Shown: positions 15,674 through 24,013, counted from the stretch's first letter. The stretch is 64,000 nucleotides of DNA from Pseudomonas sp. LS44 (GCF_024730785.1 NZ_CP102830.1:1612001-1676000), one strand, 5' to 3'. The notes: generated by a model from the sequence alone, not told the origin. Program-made: numbers and translations.

Positions 15674-16859
15674 TGGATCTGGCCCACAGGCAGTAGGCGG
15701 CCAGCAGCAGCCCCGCGGCGGTCAGCGTCGGCGGGGCGCCGAAGTGCTGGGCGCAGAGCCCGAGCAGCAGGCCGCCGAGGGCATCGAAGCCGAAACGGGT
15801 GGCGCTGAAGATGGCCACCACCCGGCCGCGCAGCGCATCCGGGGCGGCGTTTTGCAGGGCGATGTTGCTGCCCAGGTTGTTGCCGGCGATGGCGAAGCCG
15901 AGCAGCGCCATGGCCGGCAGCGCCAGCCACAGTTGGGCGCTGGCGGCGAACAGCAGCAGGGCGACGGCGCAGAGGCCGGCGCACAGATGGATCAGCCGGG
16001 GCAGCGCCTGGGGCGCGCGCAGGCGGGCCAGCAACAGGCTGGCGAGCAGGGCGCCCAGCCCGGCGGCGCCCCACAGCCAGCCGAGGGTGCGCGCGTCGCC
16101 GCTGAAGATGTCGCGGGCGAACACCGGCAGCAGCGCCGCATACCCGGAAGCGCACAGGTTGACCGCCAGCACGCTGAGCATCAGCGCACGCACCTGCGGG
16201 GTGCCGCGCACATAATCCAGACCCTCGACCAGCAGGCTGCGCAGCGAGCCGGCGCTGCGCGGCGTCGGCGCCATGCGCACGTAGCTTAGGGCCAGCAGCA
16301 GCGGCAGGAAGCCCAGGGCATTGAAGGCGAAGCACAGCGCCTCGCCGAACAGGCCGAGGATCAGCCCGGCGAGTGGCGGGCCGACGAAGCGCGCCAGGGT
16401 GAACAGGCTGGCGTTGAGCGCCAGCGCATTGGCCAGGTCGTCGCGCTCCTCGACCAGGGCGCCGACCAGTGACAGGCGCAGCGGAGTGTCGAAGGCGTTG
16501 AGCACGCCGAGCAGGGTGGCCAGCGCCACCAGGCCGAGCGGGGTGATCAGCCCGAGCGCGGTGAGCGCGGCGAGGGCGATGGCCTGCAGGCACAGCAGGC
16601 TCTCGACGATCATCAATAGGCGGCGCTTGTCGTGGCGGTCGATCCAGGCGCCGACCAGCGGGCCGATCAGTAACTGCGGCAGCAGCCCCAGGCAGGTGAC
16701 CAGGCCGAGCAGCGCGATGGAATCGCTCAGCCGGTAGATCAGCCAGGCCTGGGCGACCTGTTGCGCCCAGAGCCCCAGGGTGGAAATGCCCTGGGCGGCG
16801 AAATACAGACGGAAGTTGCGATGGCGCAGGGCGCGCAAAGCGTCGGGCCAATCGTGCAT
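15594..16859 (-). CDS. MFS transporter (MFS_3/enterobactin-exporter type)
   Basis: The 421-residue protein shows about 12 transmembrane segments and the NFRLYFAAQGISTLGLWAQQVAQAWLIYRLSD opening common in this MFS group. The segment between helices 2 and 3 reads GAWIDRHDKRR, the MFS signature. It could import the aromatic substrate or export a metabolite. The C-terminal residues after LWARS (TCLRSFGLEPDKAK and onward) are encoded by the repeat at 15534-15673, so the original C-terminus was probably replaced. The gene is divergent from the extradiol dioxygenase at 17219 across a 359-base region. Confidence 0.85.
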   Translation of the reverse strand: MHDWPDALRALRHRNFRLYFAAQGISTLGLWAQQVAQAWLIYRLSDSIALLGLVTCLGLLPQLLIGPLVGAWIDRHDKRRLLMIVESLLCLQAIALAALTALGLITPLGLVALATLLGVLNAFDTPLRLSLVGALVEERDDLANALALNASLFTLARFVGPPLAGLILGLFGEALCFAFNALGFLPLLLALSYVRMAPTPRSAGSLRSLLVEGLDYVRGTPQVRALMLSVLAVNLCASGYAALLPVFARDIFSGDARTLGWLWGAAGLGALLASLLLARLRAPQALPRLIHLCAGLCAVALLLFAASAQLWLALPAMALLGFAIAGNNLGSNIALQNAAPDALRGRVVAIFSATRFGFDALGGLLLGLCAQHFGAPPTLTAAGLLLAAYCLWARSRTCLRSFGLEPDKAKTGEEAQFTSRK

Positions 16860-17013
16860 GGCGCTCTTCTTATTTCTCGCGGGAGAACGGTCGGGCGGCC
16901 CGCAACAACCTGTAGTTATGCAGGCCGAGCGGCGGCGGATGGGTGTGCAAATACGCGCTCAGCATATATCGCTCGCGGCCCGCGAAGCCTTGCAATTGTT
17001 GGATATCTGCCTT

Positions 17014-17026
17014 GAGGGAATCCCTC
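17014..17026. promoter_or_regulatory. Perfect palindrome GAGGGAATCCCTC, candidate operator
   Basis: A 6-base arm on each side of a single A, in the middle of the divergent promoter region. It could bind a dimeric regulator. No evidence links it to the LysR protein at 34678. Confidence 0.35.
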
Positions 17027-17193
17027 TGGCTCGATCACGGGGTGCTTCATAAGATGCCATCCAATCAATAAGGCGAAGACTCGAAGAGTGTCCGAAGTGT
17101 CTGCCAAGTTTTAACAGGACTGCGCGGAAGTTATGCATTCGGGCGCTTTGGAAGTTGGCTTGAAGTTGCAGCGTTGAGACGTAACAGAAGAGC

Positions 17194-17201
17194 AACAAGA
17201 A
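17194..17201 (+). promoter_or_regulatory. AANAANAA motif, candidate Hfq/Crc site
   Basis: AACAAGAA lies just upstream of AGGA (17207-17210) and the start codon of the second extradiol dioxygenase gene. Confidence 0.42.
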
Positions 17202-17218
17202 CCAGCAGGAAGACAATC

Positions 17219-18190
17219 ATGGCAGCAGGCAAACCTTTTCGTTTCACCGGCGTCGAGTGCGTCAGGTTCGCGGTCGAGAACCTTGACGAAGCATGCCGCT
17301 TCGCCTCCGACTGGGGGCTTTCCTACGTCCCTTCCGCCGATCCGGAGGTGAAACTGTTCCGTGCCGTCGACGGCTCGGAAGTCCAGGTGGTCGCCGCCGA
17401 CCCGGCGTGCATAGAGCGCACGCCGATCGGTGGCGGCAGCGGCCTGTGCGAGATCGTCTGGGGCGTGGAGGATCAGGCCACGCTGACGGCGCTGGCCGAG
17501 GACCTGGGACGGGATCGGCGCGCCGAACTGGACGCCAAGGGTGAGCTGCACAGCGTCGATGACCTGGGGATCAACCTGGCTTTCCGCATCGCCCAGCGCA
17601 AGCCGATGCCCTTCGAGGCCACCCGCTACAACGCGCCGGGCCAGCCGGAGCGCATTAACCGCCGCGCCGCTGCCTACAAGGTGGCCAAGCCGCGCGAAAT
17701 CAGTCACATCGCCATTGGGGTGGACGACGCCGGCGAGGCCGCGCGTTTCTACATCGAGCGCCTGGGCTTCATCGTCTCCGATCGCTATGCCAACCGTGGC
17801 TTGTTCATGCGCTGCTCGCCGGCCGGCAACCACCACCACGTGTTCTTCATGAACGCCAAGGTGCCCGGTACGCGCTTCAACCACCTGGCCTTCAAGGTGC
17901 GCGACATCCACGAGGTGATCGGCGGTGGCCAGCATGTCGAGTCGCTGGGCTGGAAGACCTTCGCCGGGCCCGGTCGCCACATCATCTCCTCGGCCTGCTT
18001 CTGGTACTTCCAGACGCCGTTCGGCGGCTCCTGGGAATACGCGGCCGACGAGGACATCGTCACCGACGAATGGGAGTCGCAGGACTTCGCTGCCACCTCG
18101 CATGTCTTCACCGAGTGGACCTTCGGCCTGGAGAAGTCCGACGGCACCCTGAAAGGGCCGATCTCGGGGAGCAAGGAGAAGGCGCTCTAG
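17219..18190 (+). CDS. Extradiol ring-cleavage dioxygenase (type I, two-domain VOC), second copy
   Basis: The 323-residue two-domain VOC protein has the extradiol iron ligands H163 (ISHIAIGV), H222 (FNHLAFKV) and E273 (GSWEYAAD), plus the histidine run at 205-207 and H254 in GPGRH. It aligns along its length with the protein at 13554 (shared GPGRH and FWYF segments), but the two are well diverged. Different substrates, or two rings of one substrate, are therefore likely. The start at 17219 has AGGA at the right distance. The TAG stop is also the first triplet of the repeat at 18188. Confidence 0.87.
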   Translation: MAAGKPFRFTGVECVRFAVENLDEACRFASDWGLSYVPSADPEVKLFRAVDGSEVQVVAADPACIERTPIGGGSGLCEIVWGVEDQATLTALAEDLGRDRRAELDAKGELHSVDDLGINLAFRIAQRKPMPFEATRYNAPGQPERINRRAAAYKVAKPREISHIAIGVDDAGEAARFYIERLGFIVSDRYANRGLFMRCSPAGNHHHVFFMNAKVPGTRFNHLAFKVRDIHEVIGGGQHVESLGWKTFAGPGRHIISSACFWYFQTPFGGSWEYAADEDIVTDEWESQDFAATSHVFTEWTFGLEKSDGTLKGPISGSKEKAL

Positions 18191-18332
18191 CAGGCTGTTG
18201 AAAACGTAGCGAGCGAAGGCTAGACAAGGCGAAATCAGGCGAAAAAGCGCAGTCTACGAGTGGTAAATGAGCATTTTGAGCCTGATTTCAACGCGGTATA
18301 GCCGAGCGCAGTAGTTTTTCAACGGCCTGCTA
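18188..18332. repeat. MITE-like repeat, family D, full copy
   Basis: Terminal inverted repeats TAGCAGGCTGTTGAAAA and TTTTTCAACGGCCTGCTA enclose 145 bases with no coding capacity. The dioxygenase stop codon TAG is the first triplet. A shortened copy lies at 23958, and a variant with different ends at 15534. Confidence 0.88.
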
Positions 18333-18357
18333 ATTCGCCGCTATCCCTCCCGAACCT

Positions 18358-18414
18358 GTCCGCCGCCTTGGCGGGGTCGCGCCAAACGCGGCTCCCCGCC
18401 GTGGCGAGGCGGAC
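18358..18414. other. Long imperfect hairpin before the hydrolase-lipocalin gene
   Basis: GTCCGCC and GGCGGAC, with nested GGCGGGG and CCCCGCC, can fold into a 57-base stem-loop. It has no T-run and lies 33 bases upstream of the GTG start at 18447. It may influence expression of that gene. Confidence 0.45.
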
Positions 18415-18446
18415 GCAGCATTCTGCCGGCAAGAAGGAAGTCTCTC

Positions 18447-19787
18447 GTGTCCGCATCACGCTCTAGCGAAACCCCTTACTGGATCGAACTGCTGGATTGC
18501 CAGGTCCGCCAGATCCAGGGCAAGTACCGCACCCGCATCATCGAGGCCGGTAGCGGCCCGGCGCTGCTCCTGCTGCATGGCACCGGTGGTCATGCGGAAA
18601 ACTACGCACGCAACATCGCCGAGCTGGCGAAGCGCTTCCATGTCATCGCCATGGATTTTCTCTGGCACGGCAAGTCGCAGACCGAGGGCTTTGACCTCGA
18701 GATCATCCCCAGCCTGGTCGATCAGGTCGTCGATGTAATGGATCAGCTGGGCCTGGCCAAGGCTTTCGTCGAGGGCCAGTCGCTCGGCGGCTGGGTCGCC
18801 ATGCAGCTGGCGTTGCAGCATCCCGAACGGGTGCGTGCGCTGGTGCTGACCACCACCATGGGTTATGCCCCGGACGAGGGGGCCATCCCCGGCTACGTCG
18901 AGCCGGACTGGGCGGCCAACCTGCCGAGTTCCCTGGAGGTATTGCGCGATCCCAGTTTCGACAATGTGCGCACGCGCATGGCGCGCATCCTGGCCAAGCC
19001 CGAGCGGCTGACCGACGAGGCGGTCATGGTGCGCCAGGCGCTCTATCGCCAGCCCGCCCTGGCCGCGGTGCAGCAGCCGTTCATCAGCGAGTACCTGGCC
19101 GGCAGCACCATCCGCCAGCACCTGGTCACCGATGCACTGGCCCGGCAGATCCGCCAGCCGACGCTGGTCTACTGGGGCGACGCCAACCGCACGCCGCCGG
19201 CCCTCGGCCAGCACATCGCTCGCCAGGTGCAGCACGGCACCTTCCATTGCGCGCAGGACACCGGGCACTGGGCCCAGTTCGAGAGCGCAGCCGAACACAA
19301 CCAAGTGGTCGCGGCCTTCCTCGAGTCGCAACTGTCAGCGGAGCACAGCAACATGCCGACAAGCACCCTCAATCCGCTCGGGCGCTGGGAGATTCTCTCC
19401 TGGGAGCAGGCCTTCGACGATGGCCGTCGCGAGCTGCCGATGGGCGAGCAGCTGCAAGGCTTCATCCAGTACAGCGAGAGCGGCCACATGGCCTGCATGA
19501 TCGCCAGGGCCGAGCGCGCCAAGTTCGTGACCGGTGGCCAGTGGGATGCTGGCGACGCGGAGAAGGCCGGCGCCTACAACAGCATGCTGGCCTATGGCGG
19601 CCGCTACGAGGTCAACGGTGACGTGATCACCCATCTGGTCGACATCAGCCTGTTCCCCAATTGGATCGGTGGCAGCCAGAAGCGCCGCTTCGAGGTCAAT
19701 GCCGACGCCACCCTGACCCTCAGCGCCCGTCTCGAGGAAGGCACCCCCCAAGCCCGTACCGCGCGCCTCGTCTGGCGCCGCGCGTAA
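18447..19787 (+). CDS. Alpha/beta hydrolase fused to a C-terminal lipocalin-like domain
   Basis: Residues 1-300 are an alpha/beta hydrolase of the meta-cleavage-product hydrolase type: oxyanion-hole LLLHGTGG, nucleophile S112 in GQSLGGW, D245 in WGDANRTP and H274 in DTGHWAQFE. From about residue 308 a second domain begins, LGRWEILSWEQAFDDGRR, matching the lipocalin-like (Lipocalin_5) family. The GTG start has AAGAAGGAAG at 18431-18440. At the domain border an ATG (M303, 19353) is preceded by CGGAG. This looks like the scar of two once-separate genes and might still allow internal initiation. The lipocalin domain could bind the hydrophobic substrate or product; that is inference. Confidence 0.85.
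   Translation: MSASRSSETPYWIELLDCQVRQIQGKYRTRIIEAGSGPALLLLHGTGGHAENYARNIAELAKRFHVIAMDFLWHGKSQTEGFDLEIIPSLVDQVVDVMDQLGLAKAFVEGQSLGGWVAMQLALQHPERVRALVLTTTMGYAPDEGAIPGYVEPDWAANLPSSLEVLRDPSFDNVRTRMARILAKPERLTDEAVMVRQALYRQPALAAVQQPFISEYLAGSTIRQHLVTDALARQIRQPTLVYWGDANRTPPALGQHIARQVQHGTFHCAQDTGHWAQFESAAEHNQVVAAFLESQLSAEHSNMPTSTLNPLGRWEILSWEQAFDDGRRELPMGEQLQGFIQYSESGHMACMIARAERAKFVTGGQWDAGDAEKAGAYNSMLAYGGRYEVNGDVITHLVDISLFPNWIGGSQKRRFEVNADATLTLSARLEEGTPQARTARLVWRRA
19339..19355 (+). promoter_or_regulatory. Internal ribosome-binding site and ATG at the domain junction
   Basis: CGGAG (19339-19343) stands 9 bases before an in-frame ATG (19353) exactly where the hydrolase domain ends. It could start a separate lipocalin-like protein of about 144 residues. 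Confidence 0.45.
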
Positions 19788-19805
19788 CCTGAGGAAGATT
19801 CTGCG

Positions 19806-20636
19806 ATGAACATGCAAACCAACCCCGAAATCGGCCAGTACATCCAAACCGGCTCCATCCTCACTAATTACCACGACATCGGCAGCGGTGAACCGGTGCT
19901 GCTGCTGCACGGCTCCGGGCCGGGTGTCAGCGCCTGGGCCAACTGGCGCTTGAGCATCCAGGGCCTCAAGGACGACTTCCGCCTGCTGGCGCCGGACCTA
20001 GCCGGCTTCGGTTACAGCCGCTCGCCGGCGGACATCGTCTATTCGCGGCAACTCTGGCTGGAGCAGATAGTCGCCTTCCTCGATGCCCTGGACATCGCCA
20101 AGGTCAACGTCGTCGGCAACTCGTTCGGCGGTTCCATGGCCCTGGCCCTGGCCATCCACCACCCCGAACGGGTCAACAAGCTGATCCTGATGGGTAGCGT
20201 CGGCGTGCCCTTCGAACTCACCCCGGGGCTGGACGCGGTATGGGGCTATACCCCGTCCGAGGACAACATGCGCGCCATCATGCGCATCTTCGCCTACGAC
20301 CAGAAGCTGGTCGGCGACGACCTGGTGCGCATGCGCTACGAGGCGAGCAAGCGTGCCGGCGTGCACGAGGCCTATGAGGCGATGTTCTCGGCCCCGCGCC
20401 AGCGCTGGGTCGAGGCGATGGCCCACAGCGAGGCCGAGATCCGCGGCATCGGCCACAAGACCCTGCTGGTCCACGGTCGTGACGACAAGGTGATCCCACT
20501 GGCCACCTCGCTGACCCTGCAGCAGTGGATCGACGACAGCCAGCTGCACATCTTTGGTCGCTGTGGCCACTGGACCCAGATCGAGCACGCCGCCGCCTTC
20601 GGCCAACTGGTCGACAACTTCCTCAAGGGCGCCTGA
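19806..20636 (+). CDS. dmpD: 2-Hydroxymuconic semialdehyde-type hydrolase (DmpD/XylF-like)
   Basis: The 276-residue protein closely follows known DmpD/XylF sequences, including HGSGPGVSAWANWRL, VVGNSFGGSMALALA, GLDAVWGY and FGRCGHWTQIEHAA. The triad is complete: S106, D227, H255. The enzyme hydrolyses the C-C bond of a meta-cleavage product, giving 2-hydroxypenta-2,4-dienoate and a carboxylic acid. It is 18 bases behind the fused hydrolase gene, so two C-C hydrolases are made together. A family C repeat follows its stop codon. Whether the ring product is mono- or bicyclic cannot be read from the sequence. Confidence 0.92.
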   Translation: MNMQTNPEIGQYIQTGSILTNYHDIGSGEPVLLLHGSGPGVSAWANWRLSIQGLKDDFRLLAPDLAGFGYSRSPADIVYSRQLWLEQIVAFLDALDIAKVNVVGNSFGGSMALALAIHHPERVNKLILMGSVGVPFELTPGLDAVWGYTPSEDNMRAIMRIFAYDQKLVGDDLVRMRYEASKRAGVHEAYEAMFSAPRQRWVEAMAHSEAEIRGIGHKTLLVHGRDDKVIPLATSLTLQQWIDDSQLHIFGRCGHWTQIEHAAAFGQLVDNFLKGA

Positions 20637-20645
20637 CAACCAGTC

Positions 20646-20790
20646 GTAGGGCGGGTTAGCCGCGTAGCGGCGTAACCCGCCATGGATGTCGGTAGGCATC
20701 CCTGTGGCCGGCCCTGCAACCGGTCGGTGGGTTACGGCCTGCGGCCTAACCCACCCTACGAAAATCAAGACATCAAAGGGCCGGATCAAT
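20646..20790. repeat. Dispersed repeat family C, copy 1
   Basis: An element of about 145 bases, starting GTAGGGCGGGTTAGCCGCG and ending AAGGGCCGGATCAAT. GGGTTAGCCGCG/CGGCGTAACCC and GGGTTACGGCC/GGCCTAACCC form internal hairpins. It is inserted between the DmpD-like hydrolase and FAD monooxygenase genes. Further copies lie at 27649 (inverted) and 30082. Confidence 0.9.
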
Positions 20791-20800
20791 AGTGCCCGAC

Positions 20801-20808
20801 AACAAGAA
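20801..20808 (+). promoter_or_regulatory. AANAANAA motif, candidate Hfq/Crc site
   Basis: AACAAGAA lies directly upstream of AAGGA (20811-20815) and the start codon of the first FAD monooxygenase gene. Confidence 0.42.
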
Positions 20809-20823
20809 TCAAGGAATCCCACC

Positions 20824-21954
20824 ATGGCCAAAGCTGTACAAAAGGCGCTGATCGTCGGCGCCGGAACGGCCGGCATGTCCGCTGCCATCACCCTGCGTCG
20901 CATCGGGGTCGAGGTCGACATGATCGACATCAACCCCAACTGGGGTGCTCTCGGCGCCGGTCTGACCATCACCGGGCCGACCCTGCGTGCCCTGCACCAG
21001 CTCGGCGTCTACCAGGACATGGTCGACGAGGCCTATGTCGGCGAAGGCATCCAGGTCTGCAACACCGAGGGTGAGCCGCTGCGCAAACTGGCCACGCCGA
21101 TGCCCAGCGACAGCCCGACGCAAAGCAGCGGCGGCATCATGCGCCCGACCCTGCACCACATTCTCGCCCGCCACGCCCAGGCCGGCGGCGCGCCGATCCG
21201 CCTGGGCCTGAGCGTCGATGCGCTGGCGCAGGACGCCGAGGGCGTCGACGTGACTTTCAGCGACGGTAGTCAGGGCCGCTACGACATCGTGCTCGGCTCC
21301 GACGGGGTGTTCTCCAAGGTGCGCGGGCTGATCTTCCCTGGCGCGCCGAAGGCCGAGTACACCGGGCAGAGCTGCTGGCGCCTGTTCCTCGAGCGCCCGG
21401 CCAGCGTCGAGCGGCGCACCTACTTCCTCGGTGGCCCGCACAAAGTCGGCTTCACCCCGGTGTCGGCGACGCACATGTACATGTTCCTGCTCGAGCGCAC
21501 CCCGCAGGTGTTCATCCAGCCGGAGCAGTTCCACGTCGAACTGGCCAAGCGCATGGAGAGCTATGGCGGGATCCTCGCCGAGATTCGCCAGTCGCTCTCG
21601 GAAAAGGACATTGCGGCGATCAACTTCCGCCCGCTGGAGGCCTTCATCCTGCCGGCTCCCTGGTATCAGGGCCGCGTCCTGCTGATCGGCGACTCCGCGC
21701 ATCCAACCACCCCGCAACTGGCCTCCGGTGCCGGCATGGGCATCGAGGACGCCCTGGTCCTGGCCGAGGAGCTGCAGCGCGCGGACAGCGTCGAGCAGGC
21801 GTTCGCGCAGTTCATGGAACGCCGTGAGGCGCGCTGCCGCCTGGTCACCGAAAGCTCGATGGAGCTTGGCCGTCTGGAGCAGGCGCGTGCGCCGGTCGAG
21901 GCGCAGACCGCGGTGGTTGAACGGGCGCTGCTCAAGTTGAGCGAGCCCATCTGA
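20824..21954 (+). CDS. FAD-dependent monooxygenase (group A, aromatic hydroxylase type)
   Basis: The 376-residue flavoprotein has the N-terminal FAD motif IVGAGTAGMSAA (about residues 9-20), the DG motif LGSDGVFSKVRG (about 158-169) and the GD motif VLLIGDSAHPTTP (about 283-295). Enzymes of this class hydroxylate phenolic substrates with NAD(P)H and O2. It is paralogous to the product at 32615. The dioxygenase route already makes a catechol, so this enzyme may act on a phenolic side product or on the second ring. The start at 20824 has AAGGA upstream; the open frame before it lies in repeat C. Confidence 0.86.
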   Translation: MAKAVQKALIVGAGTAGMSAAITLRRIGVEVDMIDINPNWGALGAGLTITGPTLRALHQLGVYQDMVDEAYVGEGIQVCNTEGEPLRKLATPMPSDSPTQSSGGIMRPTLHHILARHAQAGGAPIRLGLSVDALAQDAEGVDVTFSDGSQGRYDIVLGSDGVFSKVRGLIFPGAPKAEYTGQSCWRLFLERPASVERRTYFLGGPHKVGFTPVSATHMYMFLLERTPQVFIQPEQFHVELAKRMESYGGILAEIRQSLSEKDIAAINFRPLEAFILPAPWYQGRVLLIGDSAHPTTPQLASGAGMGIEDALVLAEELQRADSVEQAFAQFMERREARCRLVTESSMELGRLEQARAPVEAQTAVVERALLKLSEPI

Positions 21955-21995
21955 GCACCGACCACCACGCATCCGAACAGCTACGAGGGGCAGAC

Positions 21996-22784
21996 ATGAG
22001 CATTCAAGAATCGCTGCTGCAAGGCATCAGTGCCGACCTATACAACGCCTTGCGCAGCGCCGAGGCGATCGCGCCGCTGACCGAGCAGTACCCGCAACTG
22101 AGCATCCGCGACGCCTACACCATCCAGCAGTACCTGATCGCCCAGCGTCTAGACGACGGCGAGCGGATCGTCGGCAAGAAGATCGGCGTGACCAGCCAGG
22201 CGGTGATGAACCTGCTGGGCGTCGACCAGCCGGACTTCGGCATCCTCACAGACGCGATGACCTTCAACTCCAGCGAGGCGATTCCGGCATCCACGCTGAT
22301 CCAGCCCAAGGCCGAGGGCGAGATCGCCTTCGTGCTCAAGCACGACCTGTCTGGCCCGGGTGTCACCGTGGCCGACGTGCTGCGCGCCACCGAGGGGCTG
22401 ATGGTCTGCTTCGAGATCGTCGACTCACGCATCCAGGACTGGAGGATCAAGATCCAGGACACCGTGGCGGACAACGCCTCGTGCGGGGTGTTCGTCCTCA
22501 GCGACCGGCTGGTGCCGGCCAACCAGATCGACCTGAGCCTGTGCGGCATGGTGCTGGAGAAGAACGGCGAGATCGTCGCCACCGGTGCCGGCGCCGCCTC
22601 GATGGGCTCGCCCGCGGTGGCGGTGGCCTGGCTGGCCAACACCCTCGGCCGCCTGGGCATGAGCCTGAAGGCCGGCGAGGTGATTTTGTCCGGCTCCCTG
22701 GGGCCGATGATTCCGGTGCGTGCCGGCGACAACCTGCGCGTTTCGATCGGTGGCCTCGGTAGCTGCTCGGTGCGTTTCAACTGA
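21996..22784 (+). CDS. dmpE: 2-Oxopent-4-enoate (2-hydroxypenta-2,4-dienoate) hydratase
   Basis: The 262-residue protein matches the DmpE/XylJ/MhpD hydratase family. It has the YTIQQYLIAQRL opening, GKKIGVTSQAVM, and the metal-site acids in KAEGEIAFVL and CFEIVDSRIQDW. It adds water to 2-hydroxypenta-2,4-dienoate to give 4-hydroxy-2-oxovalerate, the substrate of the aldolase at 25016. It lies 41 bases after the monooxygenase gene. Related decarboxylases (DmpH) share the fold, but no tautomerase or semialdehyde dehydrogenase pair is present here, so the hydratase role fits best. Confidence 0.92.
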   Translation: MSIQESLLQGISADLYNALRSAEAIAPLTEQYPQLSIRDAYTIQQYLIAQRLDDGERIVGKKIGVTSQAVMNLLGVDQPDFGILTDAMTFNSSEAIPASTLIQPKAEGEIAFVLKHDLSGPGVTVADVLRATEGLMVCFEIVDSRIQDWRIKIQDTVADNASCGVFVLSDRLVPANQIDLSLCGMVLEKNGEIVATGAGAASMGSPAVAVAWLANTLGRLGMSLKAGEVILSGSLGPMIPVRAGDNLRVSIGGLGSCSVRFN

Positions 22785-22853
22785 CAGCGCGGCATGGCAG
22801 CGGCGCTCGCTGGCGGGCGCCACGCTGTCCATGGACGAGCAGGGAGCACAAGG

Positions 22854-23588
22854 ATGGGCAGTCGCAAGGGGTTGGCGCTGGTCGGGATGCTGCTGTTGTC
22901 GATGTCCTGGCCAGTGGCTGCGGAGTATGGCGAGGCGGATCGCATCCAGGTGCTGCGCAGCGAGAGTTTTCGGGTGATCTCCAGCCTTCTGCTGGGCTAT
23001 GACGCCCTCGCCGGCACCCTGGCGGGGGAGCAGCTTGGCGTCTCCCAGGGCAGCCTGGAGAAGATGACGGCGGCGCTGCGCGATCCGGCACTGCAGGAAT
23101 TGCAGGACGCTTACGCGGCCTTCGTCACGGCGTTGAACGAACTGGAAGCGGAGCCTCGGCATGCCGCGCCGATGACGGTCAACCGACTGCTCACCGCGCA
23201 GGCGGCGCTGCTCGGCGCCGCCGACCGGCTCTATGCGCGGCTGACGCCCGGTGAGGCGCCGCTGAAGCGGCGTCTGCACGCGCTGAGCCTTGCCAGCGGG
23301 CAGGTGCTGATCCTCCACCAGATGCGTCCCTACGGCGGCCTGGTGGTTTATCCGGGACTGCCGCTGAACGAGGAGATGCTCGCGTCGCTCGATGCGCAGA
23401 TCAACGCCGGTCTGGAGCAGCTGGCGGCCGAGGGTGTGCAGCCGGCGGAGGTGGACAGCCTGCGGCGCCGCTATCGGTTCGTGCGACCCAAACTTTTCGA
23501 GGCGCGCAAGGAGCTCGCCGGCTACGGCGTGGATCGCTACCTGGGCCAGAACATGGCGCGCCTCGACGCTTTGGCCGAGCCGTTGTGA
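22854..23588 (+). CDS. Hypothetical exported helical protein
   Basis: I do not recognise this 244-residue protein. It has a signal peptide (residues 1-23, cut after AAA) and then is almost wholly helical. Near the C-terminus RYRFVRPKL...VDRYLGQNMARLDAL aligns without gaps with KWRYIEKSL...VNKYSDRIIEGLEAV of the exported protein at 44822, so the two appear to be remote paralogues. The start at 22854 has an AAGG-like site immediately before it and GGGAG at 22841. It is placed between lower-pathway genes, which may mean a periplasmic role in the same process or merely insertion. The function is unknown. Confidence 0.7.
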   Translation: MGSRKGLALVGMLLLSMSWPVAAEYGEADRIQVLRSESFRVISSLLLGYDALAGTLAGEQLGVSQGSLEKMTAALRDPALQELQDAYAAFVTALNELEAEPRHAAPMTVNRLLTAQAALLGAADRLYARLTPGEAPLKRRLHALSLASGQVLILHQMRPYGGLVVYPGLPLNEEMLASLDAQINAGLEQLAAEGVQPAEVDSLRRRYRFVRPKLFEARKELAGYGVDRYLGQNMARLDALAEPL

Positions 23589-23721
23589 AGCGCCGGACGC
23601 ATGCGTTTTCGGAATAGCTGCTTTGCCCCGGGCTGTCTGGTTCACCGCGCTGCCCGGTTCGTATGCTGGCCATCGGCATAACGGCCCTGCATGCCGCACG
23701 GGCCGTATCGACCAGTCCTCG

Positions 23722-23729
23722 AACAATAA
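23722..23729 (+). promoter_or_regulatory. AANAANAA motif, candidate Hfq/Crc site
   Basis: AACAATAA lies just upstream of AAGGAG and the start of the small membrane-protein gene. Confidence 0.35.
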
Positions 23730-23744
23730 CAAGGAGAACCTGGC

Positions 23745-23969
23745 ATGAGCTTCGTGCTGAAAGAATCGATCCTGGCCGGAATCATCGGCGGCGTCATCGC
23801 CGCGTTCCTGGCTTTCGCCGTCAATCACTTCCTCGTGCCGTTCCCACAGAGCGTATTCGACAACTCGCTGGGCAACGGCATCAGCGGTTTCATCAGCGGC
23901 CTGCTCAGCGGTTTCGTCGGGGTCTTCCTGGTGTTGCGCAAGACCGGCCAGAACCACGCAGGCCGTTGA
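23745..23969 (+). CDS. Small hypothetical membrane protein (74 aa)
   Basis: The product has two hydrophobic segments (about residues 9-30 and 45-66) separated by a short polar stretch and is glycine-rich ([30 protein letters not shown]). It has a good AAGGAG site and its own upstream region, so it is very likely expressed. I do not recognise a family. The last two or three codons and the TGA stop lie in the family D repeat at 23958, so the original C-terminus may have been altered by that insertion. Confidence 0.65.
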   Translation: MSFVLKESILAGIIGGVIAAFLAFAVNHFLVPFPQSVFDNSLGNGISGFISGLLSGFVGVFLVLRKTGQNHAGR

Positions 23970-24013
23970 AAAACGTAGCGAGCCGAGCGCAGTAGTTTTT
24001 CAACGACCTGCTA
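23958..24013. repeat. MITE-like repeat, family D, internally deleted copy
   Basis: Only the two ends remain: GCAGGCCGTTGAAAAACGTAG and GTAGTTTTTCAACGACCTGC, separated by a short centre. It supplies the TGA stop of the small membrane-protein gene and lies 54 bases before the acetaldehyde dehydrogenase gene. Confidence 0.85.

Larger units (their letters stand above)
16860..17218. other. Divergent intergenic region with candidate operator
   Basis: This gene-free region must hold promoters for the leftward MFS gene and the rightward extradiol dioxygenase gene. The perfect 13-base palindrome GAGGGAATCCCTC at 17014-17026 is the best operator-like element. No sigma-54 type GG/GC pair with the correct spacing was found. 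Confidence 0.45.
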
